Source: Ovis canadensis | Taxonomy: Eukaryota; Chordata; Mammalia; Artiodactyla; Bovidae | DNA length: 64,000 nucleotides | Direction of reading: 5' to 3' | Assembly: GCF_042477335.2 (NCBI RefSeq) | Contig: NC_091727.1 | Span: 140,680,501 to 140,744,500, forward strand | In this document: positions 44,956-56,759 of the stretch, piece by piece | Position numbering within the stretch: position 1 is the first letter of the stretch | Layout of the letters: each line of letters begins with the position of its first letter | Notes under the pieces: generated by a model | What the model saw: the letters and a program-made list of their open reading frames with translations, nothing else | What the model was told of the DNA's origin: nothing | Database searches by the model: none | Position numbers and translations under genes: made by a program

Positions 44956-45843
44956 CCACCCTGCTTCTTTAACTTATATCCAGAGTACATCATGAGAAAC
45001 GCTGGCCTGGAAGAAACACAAGCTAGAATCAAGATTGCTGGGAGAATATCAATAACCTCAGATACGCAGATGACACCACCCTTATGGCAGAAAGTGAAGA
45101 GGAACTAAAAAGCCTCTTGATGAACGTGAAAGAGGAGAGTGAAAAAGTTGACTTAAAGCTCAACATTCAGAAAATGAAGATCATGTCATCTGGTCCCATC
45201 ACTTCATGGGAAATAGATGGGTAAACAGTGGAAACAGTGTCAGACTTTATTTTGGAGGGCTCCAAAACCACTACAGATGGTTACTGCAGCCATGAAATTA
45301 AAAGACACTTACTCCTGGGAAGAAAAGTTATGACCAACCTAGATAGCATATTGAAAAGCAGAGACATTACTTTGCCAACAAAGGTCTGTGTAGTCAAGGC
45401 TATGATTTTTCCAGTAGTCATGTATGGATGTGAGAGTTGGACTGTGAAGAAAGCTGAGTGCTGAAGAATTGATGCTTTTGAACTGTGGTGTTGGAGAAGA
45501 CTCTTGAGAGTCCCTTGGACTGCAAGGAGATCCAACCAGTCCATTCTAAAGGAGATCAGGCCTGGGATTTCTTTGGAAGGAATGATGCTGAAGCTGAAAC
45601 TCCAGTACTTTGGCCACCTCATGCGAAGAGTTGACTCATTGGAAAAGACGCTGATGCTGGGAGGGATTGGGGGCAGGAGGAGAAGGGGACAACAGAGGAT
45701 GAGATGGCTGGATGGCATCACCGACTGGATGGATGTGAGTTTGAGTGAACTCCAGGAGTTGGTGATGGACAGGGAGGCCTGGCGTGCTGCGATTCATGGG
45801 GTCGCAAAGAGTCGGACACGACTGAGCGACTGAACTGAATGAA
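44956..45843 (+). mobile_element. BovB LINE 3' fragment
   Basis: From 'caccctgcttctttaacttat' (RT, YAEYIMRN region) to GACTGAGCGACTGAACTGAA. Frames: 45228-45464 (GSKTTTDGYCSHEIKRHLLL) and 45504-45833 ([20 protein letters not shown] to [10 protein letters not shown]). Confidence 0.9.
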
Positions 45844-45889
45844 ACTAAAAAAGCAAGATGCTATCTCTAATTCTAAACCCTAATTTTTA

Positions 45890-46078
45890 TTTGTTTTTAT
45901 TATTTTTTTACTTATTTGGCTTCACTGGGTCTTATTTGTGGCACAGGGGATCTTTAATCTTCATTTTGTCATGTGGGATCTTTAATCACGAAATGTGAAT
46001 TCCTAGTTTTGGCATGTGGGATCTAGTTCCCTGACAAGGGAGTGCCAAGTCTTAGTCACTGGACTCCCAAGGAAGTCC
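45890..46078 (-). mobile_element. CHR-type tRNA SINE with target duplication
   Basis: Poly-T side at left, then 'atgtgggatctagttccctgac' and 'ttagtcactggactcccaaggaagtccc'. Flanked by identical CTAAACCCTAATTTTTA at 45873-45889 and 46079-46095. Confidence 0.9.
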
Positions 46079-46116
46079 CTAAACCCTAATTTTTAGATAC
46101 ACTGTTGTTATTCTAT

Positions 46117-46568
46117 AGTTGCTAAGTCATGTCTGACTCTTGCAACCCCATGTAGTCTGCCAAGCTCTTCTGTCCATGGGATTTTCCAGGCAAGAATACT
46201 GATGCTGAAGCTGAAGCTCCAATATTTGGCCCCGTGATGCGAACAGCTGACACATTGGAAAAGATCCTGATGCTGGAAATGATTGAGGACATGAGCAGAA
46301 GGTGGTGACAAGGATGAGATGGTTGAATGGCATCACTGACTCAATGCACATAAGTCTGAGCAAACTCTGGGAGAAAGTGAAGGACGGGGAAGCCTGACAT
46401 GCTGCAGTCCATGGGGTTGCAAAGAGTCGGACATGACTTAGTGACTGAACAACAACAACAGTACAGGATTGGGTAGCCATTCCCTTCTCCAGGGAACTTT
46501 CTGAACCGCAGATCAAACCTGCATCTTCTGCATTGGCAGGCAGATTCTTTACCACTGAGGAAGCCCCT
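46117..46568 (-). mobile_element. Bov-tA SINE split by a BovB fragment
   Basis: Left part 46117-46200 (Bov-A body complement up to 'ccaggcaagaatact') and right part 46461-46568 ('gtacaggattgggtagccattccc' to 'accactgaggaagcccc'). The BovB piece lies between. Confidence 0.82.
46201..46460 (+). mobile_element. BovB 3' fragment nested in a SINE
   Basis: From GATGCTGAAGCTGAAGCTCC to 'gacatgacttagtgactgaac', followed by (AAC)n. The element is only the last 260 bp of BovB. Confidence 0.85.
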
Positions 46569-46664
46569 ACAAGATCCTTACGTGAACAACAGCTGCAAAT
46601 TTGCTTTCATCATGTTAAGACAGCATGTCCAGAGGTTCTGGAGAATTAGGTCTTGGATATCTTT

Positions 46665-46819
46665 GTTGCGGTTTATACGCTAAGTCCTGTCTGACTCTTG
46701 AAGAATACTGGAGTAAGTTGCCATTTCCTTGTCCAAGGGATCTTCCCGACCCAGGGGTCAAAATCCTGTCTCCTGCTTGGCAGGCAAATTCTTTACCACT
46801 GAGCCACCAGGGAAGCCGT
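46665..46819 (-). mobile_element. Bov-tA SINE, internally shortened
   Basis: 'gctaagtcctgtctgactcttgaagaatactggag' joins directly, lacking the middle of the Bov-A body, then continues to 'actgagccaccagggaagcc'. Confidence 0.8.
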
Positions 46820-46829
46820 TCAGATGTAT

Positions 46830-48449
46830 CAGTTCAGTTCAGTTGCTCAGTCGTGTCCGACACTTCACGACTCCATGAATCGCAGCACGCCAGGCCTCCC
46901 TGTCCATCACCAACTCCTGGAGTTCACTCAGACTCAAGTCCATCGAGTTGGTGATGCCATCCAGCAACCTCATCCTCTGTCGTCCCCTTCTCCTCCTGCC
47001 CCCAATCCCTCCCAGCATCAGAGTCTTTTCCAATGAGTCAACTCTTCGCATGAGGTGGCCAAAGTACTGGAGTTTCAGCTTTAGCATCATTCCTTCCAAA
47101 GAAATCCAGGGCTGATCTGCTTCAGAATGGACTGGTTGGTTCTCCTCGCAGTCCAAGGGACTCTCAAGAGTCTTCTCCAACACCACAGTTCAGAAGCATC
47201 AATTCTTCAGCACTCAGCTTTCTTCACAGTCCAACTCTCACATCCATACATGACTACTGGAAAAACCATAGCCTTGACTACACAGACCTTTGTTGGCAAA
47301 GTACTGTCTCTGCTTTTTAATATGCTGTCTAGGTTGGTCATAACTTTTCTTCCAAGGAGTAAGTGTCTTTTAATTTCATGGCTGCAGTCACCATCTGTAG
47401 TGATTTTGGAGCCCACAAAAATATATCTGACACTGTTTCCCCATCTATTTCCTATGAAGTAATGGGACCAGATGCCATGATCTTTGTTTTCTGAATGTTG
47501 AACTTTAAGCCAACATTTTCACTCTCCACCTTCACTTTCATCAAGAAGCTTTTAGTTCCTCTTCACTTTCTGCCATAAGGGTGGTGTCATCTGCATATCT
47601 GAGGTTATTGACAATTCTCCCAGCAATCTTGATTCCAGCTTGTGTTTCTTCCAGGCCAGCGTTTCTCCTGATGTACTCTGCATATAAGTTACATAAGCAT
47701 GGTAACAATATACAGCCTTGACATACTCCTTCTCCTGTTTGGAACCAGTCTGTTGTTTCATGTCCAGTTCTAACTGTTGCTTTCAGACCTGCATATAGGT
47801 TTCTCAAGAGTCAGGTCAGGTATTCTGGTATTCCCATCTCTTTCAGAATTTTCCACAGTTTATTGTGATCCACACAGTCAAAGGCTTTGGCATAGACAAT
47901 AAAACAGAAATAGATGTTTTTCTGGAACTCTCTTGCTTTTTCCATGATCCAGCAGATGTTGACAATTTGATCTCTGGTTCCTCTGCCTTTTCTAAAACCA
48001 GCTTGAACATCAGGAAGTTCACAGTTCACATATTGCTGAAGCATGACTTGGAGAATTTTGAGCATTACTTTACCAGCGTGTGAGATGAGTGCAATTGTGT
48101 GGCAGTTTGCACATTCTTTGGCATTGCCTTTCTTTGGGATTGGATTGAAAACTGACCTTTTCTAGTCCTGTGGCCACTGCTGAGTTTTCCAAATTTGCTG
48201 ATATATCAAATGCGGCACTTTCACAGCATCATCTTTCAGGATTTGAAATAGCTCAACTCGAACGAATTCCATCACCTCCACTAGCTTTGTTCATAGTGAT
48301 GCTTTCTAAGGCCCACTTGACTTCACACTCCAGGATGTCTGGCTCTAGGGAGTGATCACACCATCATGATTATCTTGGTCGTGAAGATTTTTTTTGTACA
48401 GTTCTTCTCAATATTCTTGCCATCTCTTCTTAATATCTTCTGCTTCTGT
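46830..48449 (-). mobile_element. BovB LINE, 3' half (split by another BovB)
   Basis: Left end CAGTTCAGTTCAGTTGCTCAG. Minus frames: 47186-46839 (LDCEENQPV... to [12 protein letters not shown]) and RT pieces 47807-47541 (RYADDTTLM; MRNLYAGLKATVRTGHETTD) and 48065-47811 (GFRKGRGTRDQIVN). It continues at about 48938. Confidence 0.9.
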
Positions 48450-48937
48450 TCAGTTCAGTTCAGCTCAGTTGCTCAGTAGTGTCCCACTCTTTGCGACCCC
48501 ATGAATTGCAGCACGCCAGGCCTCCCTGTCCATCACCAACTCCCGGAGTTCACTCAGACTCACGTCCGTCGAGTCAGTGATGCCATCCAGCCATCTCATC
48601 CTCTGTCGTCCCCTTCTCCTCCTGCCCCCAATCCCTCCCAGCATCAGAGGCTTTTCCAATGAGTCAACTCTTCGCATGAGGTGGCCAAACTACTGGAGTT
48701 TCAACTTTAGCATCATTCCTTCCAAGGAACACCCAGGCCTGATCTCCTTCAGAATGGACTGGTTGGATCTCCTTGCAGTCCAAGGGACTCTCAAGAGTCT
48801 TCTCCAACACCACAGTTCAAAAGCATCAATTCTTCAGCGCCTAGCTTTCTTCACAGTCCAACTCTCACATCCATACATGACCACTGGAAGAACCATAGCC
48901 TTGACTAGACGGGCCTTTGTTAACAAAGCTTCTCTCG
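48450..48937 (-). mobile_element. BovB 3' fragment nested inside another BovB
   Basis: Left end CAGTTCAGTTCAGCTCAG follows 'ttaatatcttctgcttctgtt' of the host copy. At about 48938 the host connector resumes ('aggtctatgcaatttctgtcc'). An imperfect target duplication GCTTCTGTT / GCTTCTCTCGTT is seen. Confidence 0.85.
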
Positions 48938-50397
48938 TTAGGTCTATGCAATTTCTGTCCTTTATTGAGCTCATCTTTACATGAAATGTTCCTTTGGTAT
49001 CTCTAAGTTTCTTGAAGAGATCACTAGTCTTTCTCATTCTGTTGTTTTCCTCTATTTCATTGCATTGATAGCTGAGGAATGGTGTCTTATCTCTTTCTGC
49101 TCTTCTTTGGAACTCTGCATTCAGATGCTTACATCTTTCCTTTTCTCCTTCCCTTTCACTTCTCTTCTTTTCACAGCTATTTGTAAGGCCTGCCCAGACA
49201 GCCATTTTGCTTTTTTACATTTCTTTTCCATGGGGATGATCTTGATCCCTGTCTCCTGTACAATGTCACAAACCTCTGTCCGTAGTTCATCAGGCACTCT
49301 ATCTACCAGATTTAGGCCCTTAAATCTATTTCTCACTTCCACTCTATAATCATAAAGGGATTTGATTTAGGTCATACCTGAATGGTCTAGTGGTTTTCCC
49401 TACTTTCTTCAGTTTGAGTCTGAATTTGCCAATAAGGAGTTCATGAGCTGAGCCACAGTCAGCTCCTGGTCTTGTTTTTGCTGACTGTATAGAGCTTGTC
49501 CATCTTTGGCTGCAAAGAATATAATCAATCTGATTTTGTGTTGACCATCTGGTGATGTCCATGTGTAGAGTCTTCTCTTGTGTTGTTGGAAGAGAGTGTT
49601 TGCTATGACCAGTGCGTTCTCTTGGCAAAACTCTATTAGCTTTTGCCTTGCTTCATTGCGTATTCCAAGGCCAAATTTGCCCGTTACTCCAGGTGTTTCT
49701 TGACTTCCTACTTTTGCTTTCCAGCCCCCTATAATGAAAATGACATATTTTTTCAGTGTTACTTCTAAAAGGTTTTCTAGGTCTTCATAGAACCATTGAA
49801 CTTCAGCTTCTTCAGTGTTACTGGTTGGGGCATAGACTTGGATTACCATGACATTGAATGGTTTGCCTTGGAAATGAACAGAGATCATTCTGTCATTTTT
49901 GAGATTGAATCCATGTACTGCATTTCGGACTCTTTTGTTGACCATCATGGCTACTTCATTTCTTCTAAGGGATTCCTGCCCACCGTAGTAGATATAATGG
50001 TCATCTGAGTTAAATTCACCCATTCCAGTCCATTTTAGTTCGCTGATTCCTAGAATGTCAATGTTCACTCTTGCCATCTCCTGTTTGACTACTTCCAATT
50101 TACCTTGATTCATAGACCTGACATTCCAGGTTCCTATGCAATATTGCTCTTTACAGCATCGGACCTTGCTTCTATCACCAGTCACATCCACAACTGGTAA
50201 CTTTTTTTGCTTGGTTCCATCCCTTCATTCTTTCTGGAATTATTTCTCCACTGATCTCCAGTAGCATATTGGGCACCTAGTGACCTGGGGAGTTCCTCTT
50301 TGGGTATCCTATCATTTTGCCTTTTGATACTGTTCATGGGGTTCTCAAGGCAAGAATACCGAAGTGGCTTGCCATTCCCTTCTCCAATGGACCAGGC
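48938..50397 (-). mobile_element. BovB LINE, 5' half (continuation)
   Basis: Connector (48938-49400), endonuclease (49409-50191) and part of the 5' region up to about 50397, where similarity ends at 'ccaatggaccagg'. With 46830-48449 it makes a copy of about 3.1 kb. Confidence 0.87.
49409..50191 (-). pseudogene. BovB endonuclease domain remnant, catalytic residues lost
   Basis: A 260-codon frame with CIGTWNVRSMNQGKLE, GISELKW, VIQVYAPTSNTEE, then IIGGWKAKVGSQE where related copies have IGDWNAK; both the Asp and the Asn of that motif are changed. A one-base deletion after SPDGQH shifts the frame (KIRLIIFFAAKDG instead of QIDYILCSQRW). In the family this APE-like domain nicks target DNA for reverse transcription. 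This copy cannot be active. Confidence 0.85.
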
Positions 50398-51184
50398 TTT
50401 ACATCACAATTTTGTTGCTGTAATGAAGACAGGCAATTTACTTATTTGACATTCTCCATATTCCACCTCTGCAATATTTATAACCTCTTCTCTTTCTTCT
50501 AAATCTTTCATCATAAATGGCCAAATAGAAATTTATATGACCTAAGGCTAAAGCCATCAAATTGGATTAAATTTTAGTTACCCATTACGGTTACACATTG
50601 CAGAATAATTCTTAAAAAATCTTTATTTTATACAGTCTGTTTTGACCGAGCATGAAAAAATATAATTTAGTATAATATGATTTAATTGGAAGTATCAATT
50701 ATTTTTAAATAAAATATTATGCTTCCTTTTTAGTGCTTCTTTATTAGATGTATGGAGCTTATACCTGGAGAAAAACAAGTTGTCTCATAAATTCATTGGT
50801 TTGAAAATGAAAGCAACTTTAAGAAATTATCCAGGACATCTCTTGGACACCCATCACAATCTCTTTAAATAGTTCAAACTAATTTGTATTAATATTATTT
50901 TTAGAGATTCCCTTTTGTGCCAGTTCCTTTGGTAACACTGTCTAAGGTTTAACACAGTTCTTCCTTCTTTATGTGTCATCTAAAGCCTTTCTGGTAAAAT
51001 GCTAATTTGTTTCCTTTTTTCTGTATTTGTGAGGATAGCAAATGGCTTGGCCAGGAACTTTTTAAAAAATATTTCATTTGAGATTAATAGATACACATTA
51101 CTACTCATTTCTCTCCTATGAGAACACCAAAATTGCAACTAACTGCTGAACTGTCATTGATAGGTGAATGTTGGAACCCATCAA
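50398..51184. other. Unassigned AT-rich DNA
   Basis: No gene or clear repeat seen. Confidence 0.35.
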
Positions 51185-51500
51185 AAAAAGATACCCCATG
51201 GCCAAGGGCAAGGGAGAAGCCACAACAAGATGGTAGGAGGGGTGCAATTGTGTTTAAAACCAAACTTCACACCCACCAGAGATGCTTGGAGGGCCCTAAC
51301 AAAACCTTGTGCACACCAGGACCAAGGCAAAGGAGCAGGCCCGACAAAATATAGAGACAGACCTGCCTTTGAGTGTTTGAGGGTCTTCTATGGAGGTATG
51401 AGTCAGCAGTGGCCTACCATGAGGACAGAAGCTCTAGAAACATCATCAGTCCTAGGAGATGAAGTGTGTGGCATAGGTCCTCTTGGAGGAGGTCACCATT
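51185..51500 (+). mobile_element. Orphan BovB 5'-end-like segment
   Basis: 'gataccccatggccaagggcaagggagaagcc' and 'caagatggtaggagggg' match in order the minus-strand reading of the 5' end of the BovB at 32100-32200 ('ataccccacgcccaagg', 'agtaagatggtagg'). The rest ('accagagatgcttggaggg', 'cttggaggaggtcaccatta') looks like the same 5' UTR type. No coding part follows. Confidence 0.5.
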
Positions 51501-51566
51501 AGTGCTACTACAGAGTAGTCGGGCAGGCAACTCACAAACTGGAGAACAATTATACCAAAGAGGTTC

Positions 51567-53171
51567 TTCAGTTCAGTTCAGTTCAGTTCAGTCGCTCAGC
51601 CGTGTCTGACTCTTTGTGACCTCATGAATCGCAGCACGCCAGGCCTCCCTGTCCATCACCAACTCCTGGAGTTCACTCAGACTCATGTCCGTCGAGTCAG
51701 TGATGCCATCCAGCCATCTCATTCTCGGTCGTCCCCTCCTCCTACTGCCCCCAATCCCTCCCAGCATCAGAGTCTTTTCCAATGAGTCAACTCTTCGCAT
51801 GAGGTGGCCAAACTACTGGAGTTTCAGCTTTAGCATCATTCCTTCCACAGAAATCCCAGGGTTGATCTCCTTCAGAATGGACTGGTTGGATCTCCTTGCA
51901 GTCCAAGGGACTCTCAAGAATCTTCTCCAACACCACAGTTCAAAAGCATCAATTCTTCGGTGCTCAGCTTTCTTCACAGTCCACCTCTCACATCCATACA
52001 TGACCACAGGAAACACCATAGCCTTGATTAGACAGACCTTTGTTGGCAAAGTAATGTCTCTGCTTTCCAATATGCTATCTAGGTTGGTCATAACTTTTCT
52101 TCCCAGGAGTAAGCGTCTTTTAATTTCATGGCTGCAGTCACCACTTTCAGTGATTCTGGAGCCCAAAAAAATAAAGTCTGACACTGTTTCCACTGTTTAC
52201 CCATCTATTTCCCATGAAATGATGGGACCAGAGGCCATGATCTTCGTTTTCTGAATGTTGAACTTTAAGCCAACTTTTTCACTCTCCTCTTTCACTTTCA
52301 TCAAGAGGCTTTTTAGTTCCTCTTCACTTTCTGCCATAAGGGTGATGTCATCTGCATCTCTGAGGTTATTGATATTTCTCCTGGCAATCTTGATTCCAGC
52401 TTGTGTTTCTTCCAGTCCAGCGTTTCTCATGATTTACTCTGCATAGAAGTTAAATAAGCAGGGTGACAATATACAGCCTTGACATACTCCTTTTCCTATT
52501 TAGAACCAGTCTATTGTTGCATGTCCTGTTCTAACTGTTGCTTCCTGGCCTGCTACAGATTTCTCAAGAGTCAGGTAAGGTATTCTGGTATTCCCATCTC
52601 TCTCAGAATTTTCCACAGTTTATTGTGATCCACACAGTCAAAGGCTTTGGCATAGTCAATAAAGCAGAAATAGATGTTTTTTTCTGGAACTCTCTTGCTT
52701 TTTCCATGATCCAGCGTATGTTGGCAATTTGATCTCTGGTTCCTCTGCCTTTTCTAAAACCAGCTTGAACGTCAGGGAGTTCATGGTTCACTTATTGCTG
52801 AAGCCTGGCTTGGAGAATTTTGAGCATTACTTTACTAGCATGTGAGATGAGTGCAGTTGTGTGGTAGTTTGAACATTCTTTGGCATTGCCTTTCTTTGGA
52901 GTTGGAATGAAAACTGACCTTTTCCAGTCCTGTGGCCATTGCTGAGTTTTCCAAATTTGCTGGCATATTGAGTGCAGCACTTTCACAGCATCATCTTTCA
53001 GGATTTGAAACAGCTCAGTTGGAATTCCATCACCTCCACTAGCTTTGTTTGTAGTGATGCTTTCTAAGGCCCACTTGACTTCACATTCCAAGATGTCTGT
53101 TTCTAGATTAGTGATCACATCATCATGACTATCTGGGTCCTGAAGATCTTTTTTGTACAATTCTTCCGTGT
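51567..53171 (-). mobile_element. BovB LINE, 5'-truncated
   Basis: Left end carries about five TTCAG/CAGTT pentamers. Minus frames: 52193-51813 (FIFLGSRITESGDCSHEIKR to LKEINPGIS), 52430-52197 (RDADDITLM, a damaged YADD box), 52791-52603 (GFRKGRGTRDQIANIRWIM) and 53190-52792 (connector and RT start). Ends near 53171 within the connector. Confidence 0.9.
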
Positions 53172-54680
53172 AGGAAATAAAAATATTCAAGTCTTCCCAA
53201 GTCTTCCTCTCCCCAGGAAAGTGCTGTTCGACAAAGCTAGCTGTTCCAGCTTTTTAGATTTGTTATCCTTTTAGTGGTTGACCCTTGCTTTCCTTAGAGA
53301 CCTAAACTAATTCAATTAAGATGCAGTCAAGTGTTGAAGGCCTATTCTGACCATGCTAGGGAACTTTGAGTGTTTTCTGTTCTGATTCACAAAGGTTCCA
53401 TGGAAGAGATGGGATCAACATGGCTCCCCATGGTTAGGTTTTGTACAGAAGAGTATTCCAGATGGGAAACTTGGGGCATACTGCTTAAGCCATTCTAGTT
53501 GGACTAGAAGATTACCATTGAGTATAGTCTGTGGGACAAGGTGAGAAAAGCAGATTTATCCTGTCAGCAATAAGAAGCCATGACAAGTTTTTCACGAGGG
53601 ATGTGTAATCCTTGTTAAAAATCTAGCTAAAATCCCACTTGCTCTAGCCTATGCTTAAAGTTCATATTGTAAAAGACTTTATAGCATCCCATTTTATGTG
53701 TTTGCACTTTGTTTTTCTGACTAGACCATGAGCTTTTATGGGCAGAAAATCTCTCACTTTTGCTTGTCCTAGAATGAACAGTTCTTATTGAATTAGTTCA
53801 AAAACATTCCATATTCCTTTAATCCATCACTGTCTTATAGGTTTGTCTTTTAATCAGTATCAGATTTTCCATCTCTCTTTTGAATTTTCAGACTGAATCT
53901 TGTAAGAATGTGATCCAAGTTGGAAACTTACCATATGGTTCCTAGTTAATATACTCTAGTTAATACATGCCACTGTCATGGCTCACCCCCCTTTATAAAA
54001 AAATAGTGATGCAATGCTGACTCATGTTTATCTTGAGTTTATATAATCTTAAACCCTTGGCAAGGGATTTAGATATTTGTTGTGCAACACAATGTTTGGA
54101 AGCTGACCATAAAATGCTCTCTGAATGTGGAAACTATGTTATGAAAGGCTGGCACCCTGCAGAATAAAGTCAATTCCTTGTGAGCCTGACAGCAAGATTT
54201 ATAGTTATTTCCCAACTTGTCCTGCTGAACAACCCTGTCATGTCTCATAATGGTTACTTTTGGTTGGCAAGCTTGAGCGGTAATCAGAAAATCTTGTGGT
54301 AACATAAATTGTGGTGGGTACTTTTAGGTTTGGAGAAGAATAAATAATGTACGAAGGACTTTCTCTCCTTTAACAAGGACAGGGGATGGAAAGAAAGTTG
54401 TCATTAGAATTTTCCATATAAAAAATGCCCCACTCTTCTACCCATCCTGCTCCAATCCTGTGTTGAGTGAGCCTCCTCTGTATGCTCACAGCATTCCCCA
54501 ATTATTCTTTCAAAGTGCTTACCACATTATATGGCCATTGCAGACATATGTGTCTATTTGTTCCACATTGTGTAAGCTTTTTCAATGATGGGGACAGATT
54601 CTTTTTCGTTTCTGCATCACCAATGGATAATGGGGTGCCTCACACAAGGTGGTTAGTTAATGAATTATCTGTTGAATTTA
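53172..54680. other. Unassigned DNA
   Basis: No coding exon or confident repeat. One of the longer repeat-poor stretches of the window. Confidence 0.4.
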
Positions 54681-54685
54681 ACTAA

Positions 54686-54720
54686 GACTAATAATAATAA
54701 TAATAATAACAACAACAATA
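54686..54720. repeat. (AAT)n/(AAC)n microsatellite
   Basis: AATAATAATAATAATAAC followed by AAC units, just before the Bov-tA. Confidence 0.9.
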
Positions 54721-54732
54721 GCAGGTAGCAGG

Positions 54733-54921
54733 GCTTTCCTGGTGGCTTAGATGGTAAAGAACCTGCCTGCAATGCAGGTTACCAGGGTTCGATCCCTTGG
54801 TAAGCAAGATCCTCTGCAGAAGGAAATGGCCACCAACTCCAGGATTCTTGCCTGGAGAATTCCATGGACAGGGGACCCTGGTAGGCTACAGTCCTGGGGT
54901 TACAAAGAGTTGGACACAACT
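54733..54921 (+). mobile_element. Bov-tA SINE followed by (CA)n
   Basis: GGCTTTCCTGGTGGCTTAG through 'gagttggacacaactaac', passing directly into an ACAC microsatellite (54922-54979). Confidence 0.88.
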
Positions 54922-54922
54922 A

Positions 54923-54965
<43 letters not shown>

Positions 54966-54979
54966 TACACACACACACA
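54922..54979. repeat. (CA)n microsatellite
   Basis: CA repeat with one 'gata' interruption, grown from the SINE 3' end. Confidence 0.95.
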
Positions 54980-54999
54980 GCATTGAATGCAATTACTTC

Positions 55000-55125
55000 A
55001 GCTAGCATTGAGTGCATTTACTTTGTACCAGCCACTGCTTTAAGGACTTTAGAAGTATTAATCCATTTAATCCTCTCACAAATTAGAAAAATAACAATGA
55101 AGTGAAGTAAGTATTAGGTAAGTTC
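55000..55125 (+). mobile_element. Probable MIR fragment
   Basis: 'gagtgcatttactttgtaccagccactgctttaagg' and 'attaatccatttaatcctctcacaa' fit the MIR core. Diverged. Confidence 0.55.
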
Positions 55126-55219
55126 AAGATTTTAAAGTTGATGAGTGGTGAAAATGTGTGTGTTGTGTACATGCATGTGTGCTTCACATGAATATGAATG
55201 TGTTTTGTGATGTGATTTG

Positions 55220-55376
55220 TTTAACAATGGATGGAAATGTGTTCTTTATCCATCCCCTTATCGAAGGGCATTTAGGTTATTTCCCTTTTCCCCTACTATA
55301 GAGAATACCGTAGGGCACGTTTAAGTATGGATATTACTCCAAAATTGATAAAGGAATTGTTGGGTCATAGGATGTG
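55220..55376 (-). mobile_element. Old L1 ORF2 C-terminal fragment, host of a BovB
   Basis: 'ttctttatccatccccttatcgaagggcatttaggtt' and 'ggaattgttgggtcatag' are the complement of the L1 ORF2 C-terminal region. Confidence 0.6.
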
Positions 55377-56062
55377 CATCATTTCATGCCGAATAATGGG
55401 GAAACAGTGGAAACAGTGGCTGACTTTATTTTTCTGGGCTCCAAAATCACTGCAGATAGTGATTGCAGCCATGAAATTAAAAGACTTACATGCTTACTCC
55501 ATGGAAGGAAAGTTATGACCAACCTAGACAGCATATTAAAAAGCAGAGACATTACTTTGCTAACAAAGGTCCGTCTAGTCAAGGCTATGGTTTTTCCAGT
55601 GGTCATGTATGGATGTGAGAGTTGGACTATAAAGAAAGCTGAGTGTGGAAGAATTGATGTTTTGTTTTGTTTTGTTTTTAGAATTGATGCTTTTGAACTG
55701 TGGTGTTGGAGAAGACTCTTGAGAGTCCCTTGGAGTACAAGGAGATCCAATCAGTCCATTCTAAAGGAGATCAGTCCTGGGTGTTCATTGGAAGGACCGA
55801 TGTTGAAGCTGAAACTCCAATACTTTGGCCACCTGATGCAAAAAGCTGACTCATATGAAAAGACTCTGATGCTGGAAAAGATTGAGGGCAGGAGGAGAAG
55901 GGGATGACAGAGGATGAGATGGCTGGATGGCATCACCAACTCGATGGACATGGGTTTGGGTGGACTCCGGGAGTTGGTGATGGACAGGGAGGCCTGGTGT
56001 GCTGCAGTTCATGGGGTCGCAAAAAGTCGAACACGACTGAGTGACTGAACTGAACTGAACTG
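55377..56062 (+). mobile_element. BovB LINE 3' fragment with target duplication
   Basis: Starts at 'catcatttcatgccgaataatgg' and ends GAACTGAACTGAACTG. Flanked by AGGATGTG at 55369-55376 and 56063-56070. The frame 55374-55907 contains FIFLGSKITADSDCSHEIKR and [15 protein letters not shown] 30-bp poly-T-rich insertion lies at 55660-55689. Confidence 0.9.
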
Positions 56063-56249
56063 AGGATGTGAATAATAGACATAGCCACTTGTTTGTGACA
56101 GTGATGCTAGCAGTTCCTCCACACGAAAGATAACTGCAATAGATGGAAAGACATGCAATGCCCCTAGATGGAAAGGCTCAATTTTCTAAAGAAGGCAGTC
56201 CTCATCAAACTATTCTGTAAATCCTATGGAATTTCCATTAAAACCCAAC

Positions 56250-56465
56250 AGAAATTAAAAAAAAAACATTTAATTTTGTAGTGGGGTTATAGCCAATTAA
56301 CAAACAATGTTGTGATAGTTTCAGGTGAACAATGAAGAGACTCAGCCATACATATACATGTATCCATTCTCCCCCAGTCTTCCCTCCTGTCCAGGCTACC
56401 ATGTAACACTGAACAGAGTTTCCTGTGCTATACAGTAAGTTGGTTATCCACTTTAAATATAGCAG
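56250..56465 (-). mobile_element. L1 3' UTR fragment
   Basis: 'aacaaacaatgttgtgatagtttcaggtg', 'cagccatacatatacatgtatcc' and 'tttcctgtgctatacagtaagttg' in complement; the A-tail complement is not preserved. Confidence 0.7.
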
Positions 56466-56607
56466 TGCCAACAGAAATTTTCTTTCAAGTTTGATAGGCT
56501 GATTCTAACTTTTAAGAGGTAGAGAAAATAACCTAGAAGAGTTGAGAAATTTTGAGAAACTAACAAAGATAGAAAGAGTGGTAGTCTAAGGCCATACCAC
56601 TAGTGTT

Positions 56608-56734
56608 CCAGGCCAGAACACTAGAGTAGATAGACTTTACCTTTTCCAAGGGGTATCCCCAACACAGGAATAGAACCCAGGTCTCCTGCATTGCAGGCGG
56701 ATTCATTACCAGCTGAGCCACAAGGGAAGCCCAA
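56608..56734 (-). mobile_element. Bov-tA SINE, partial
   Basis: 'ccaggccagaacactagagtagatag' to 'accagctgagccacaagggaagccc'; the 3' Bov-A half is missing. It is followed by an AT-rich 'atatctatatctatatatagatat' palindromic stretch. Confidence 0.85.
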
Positions 56735-56759
56735 ATATATCTATATCTATATATAGATA

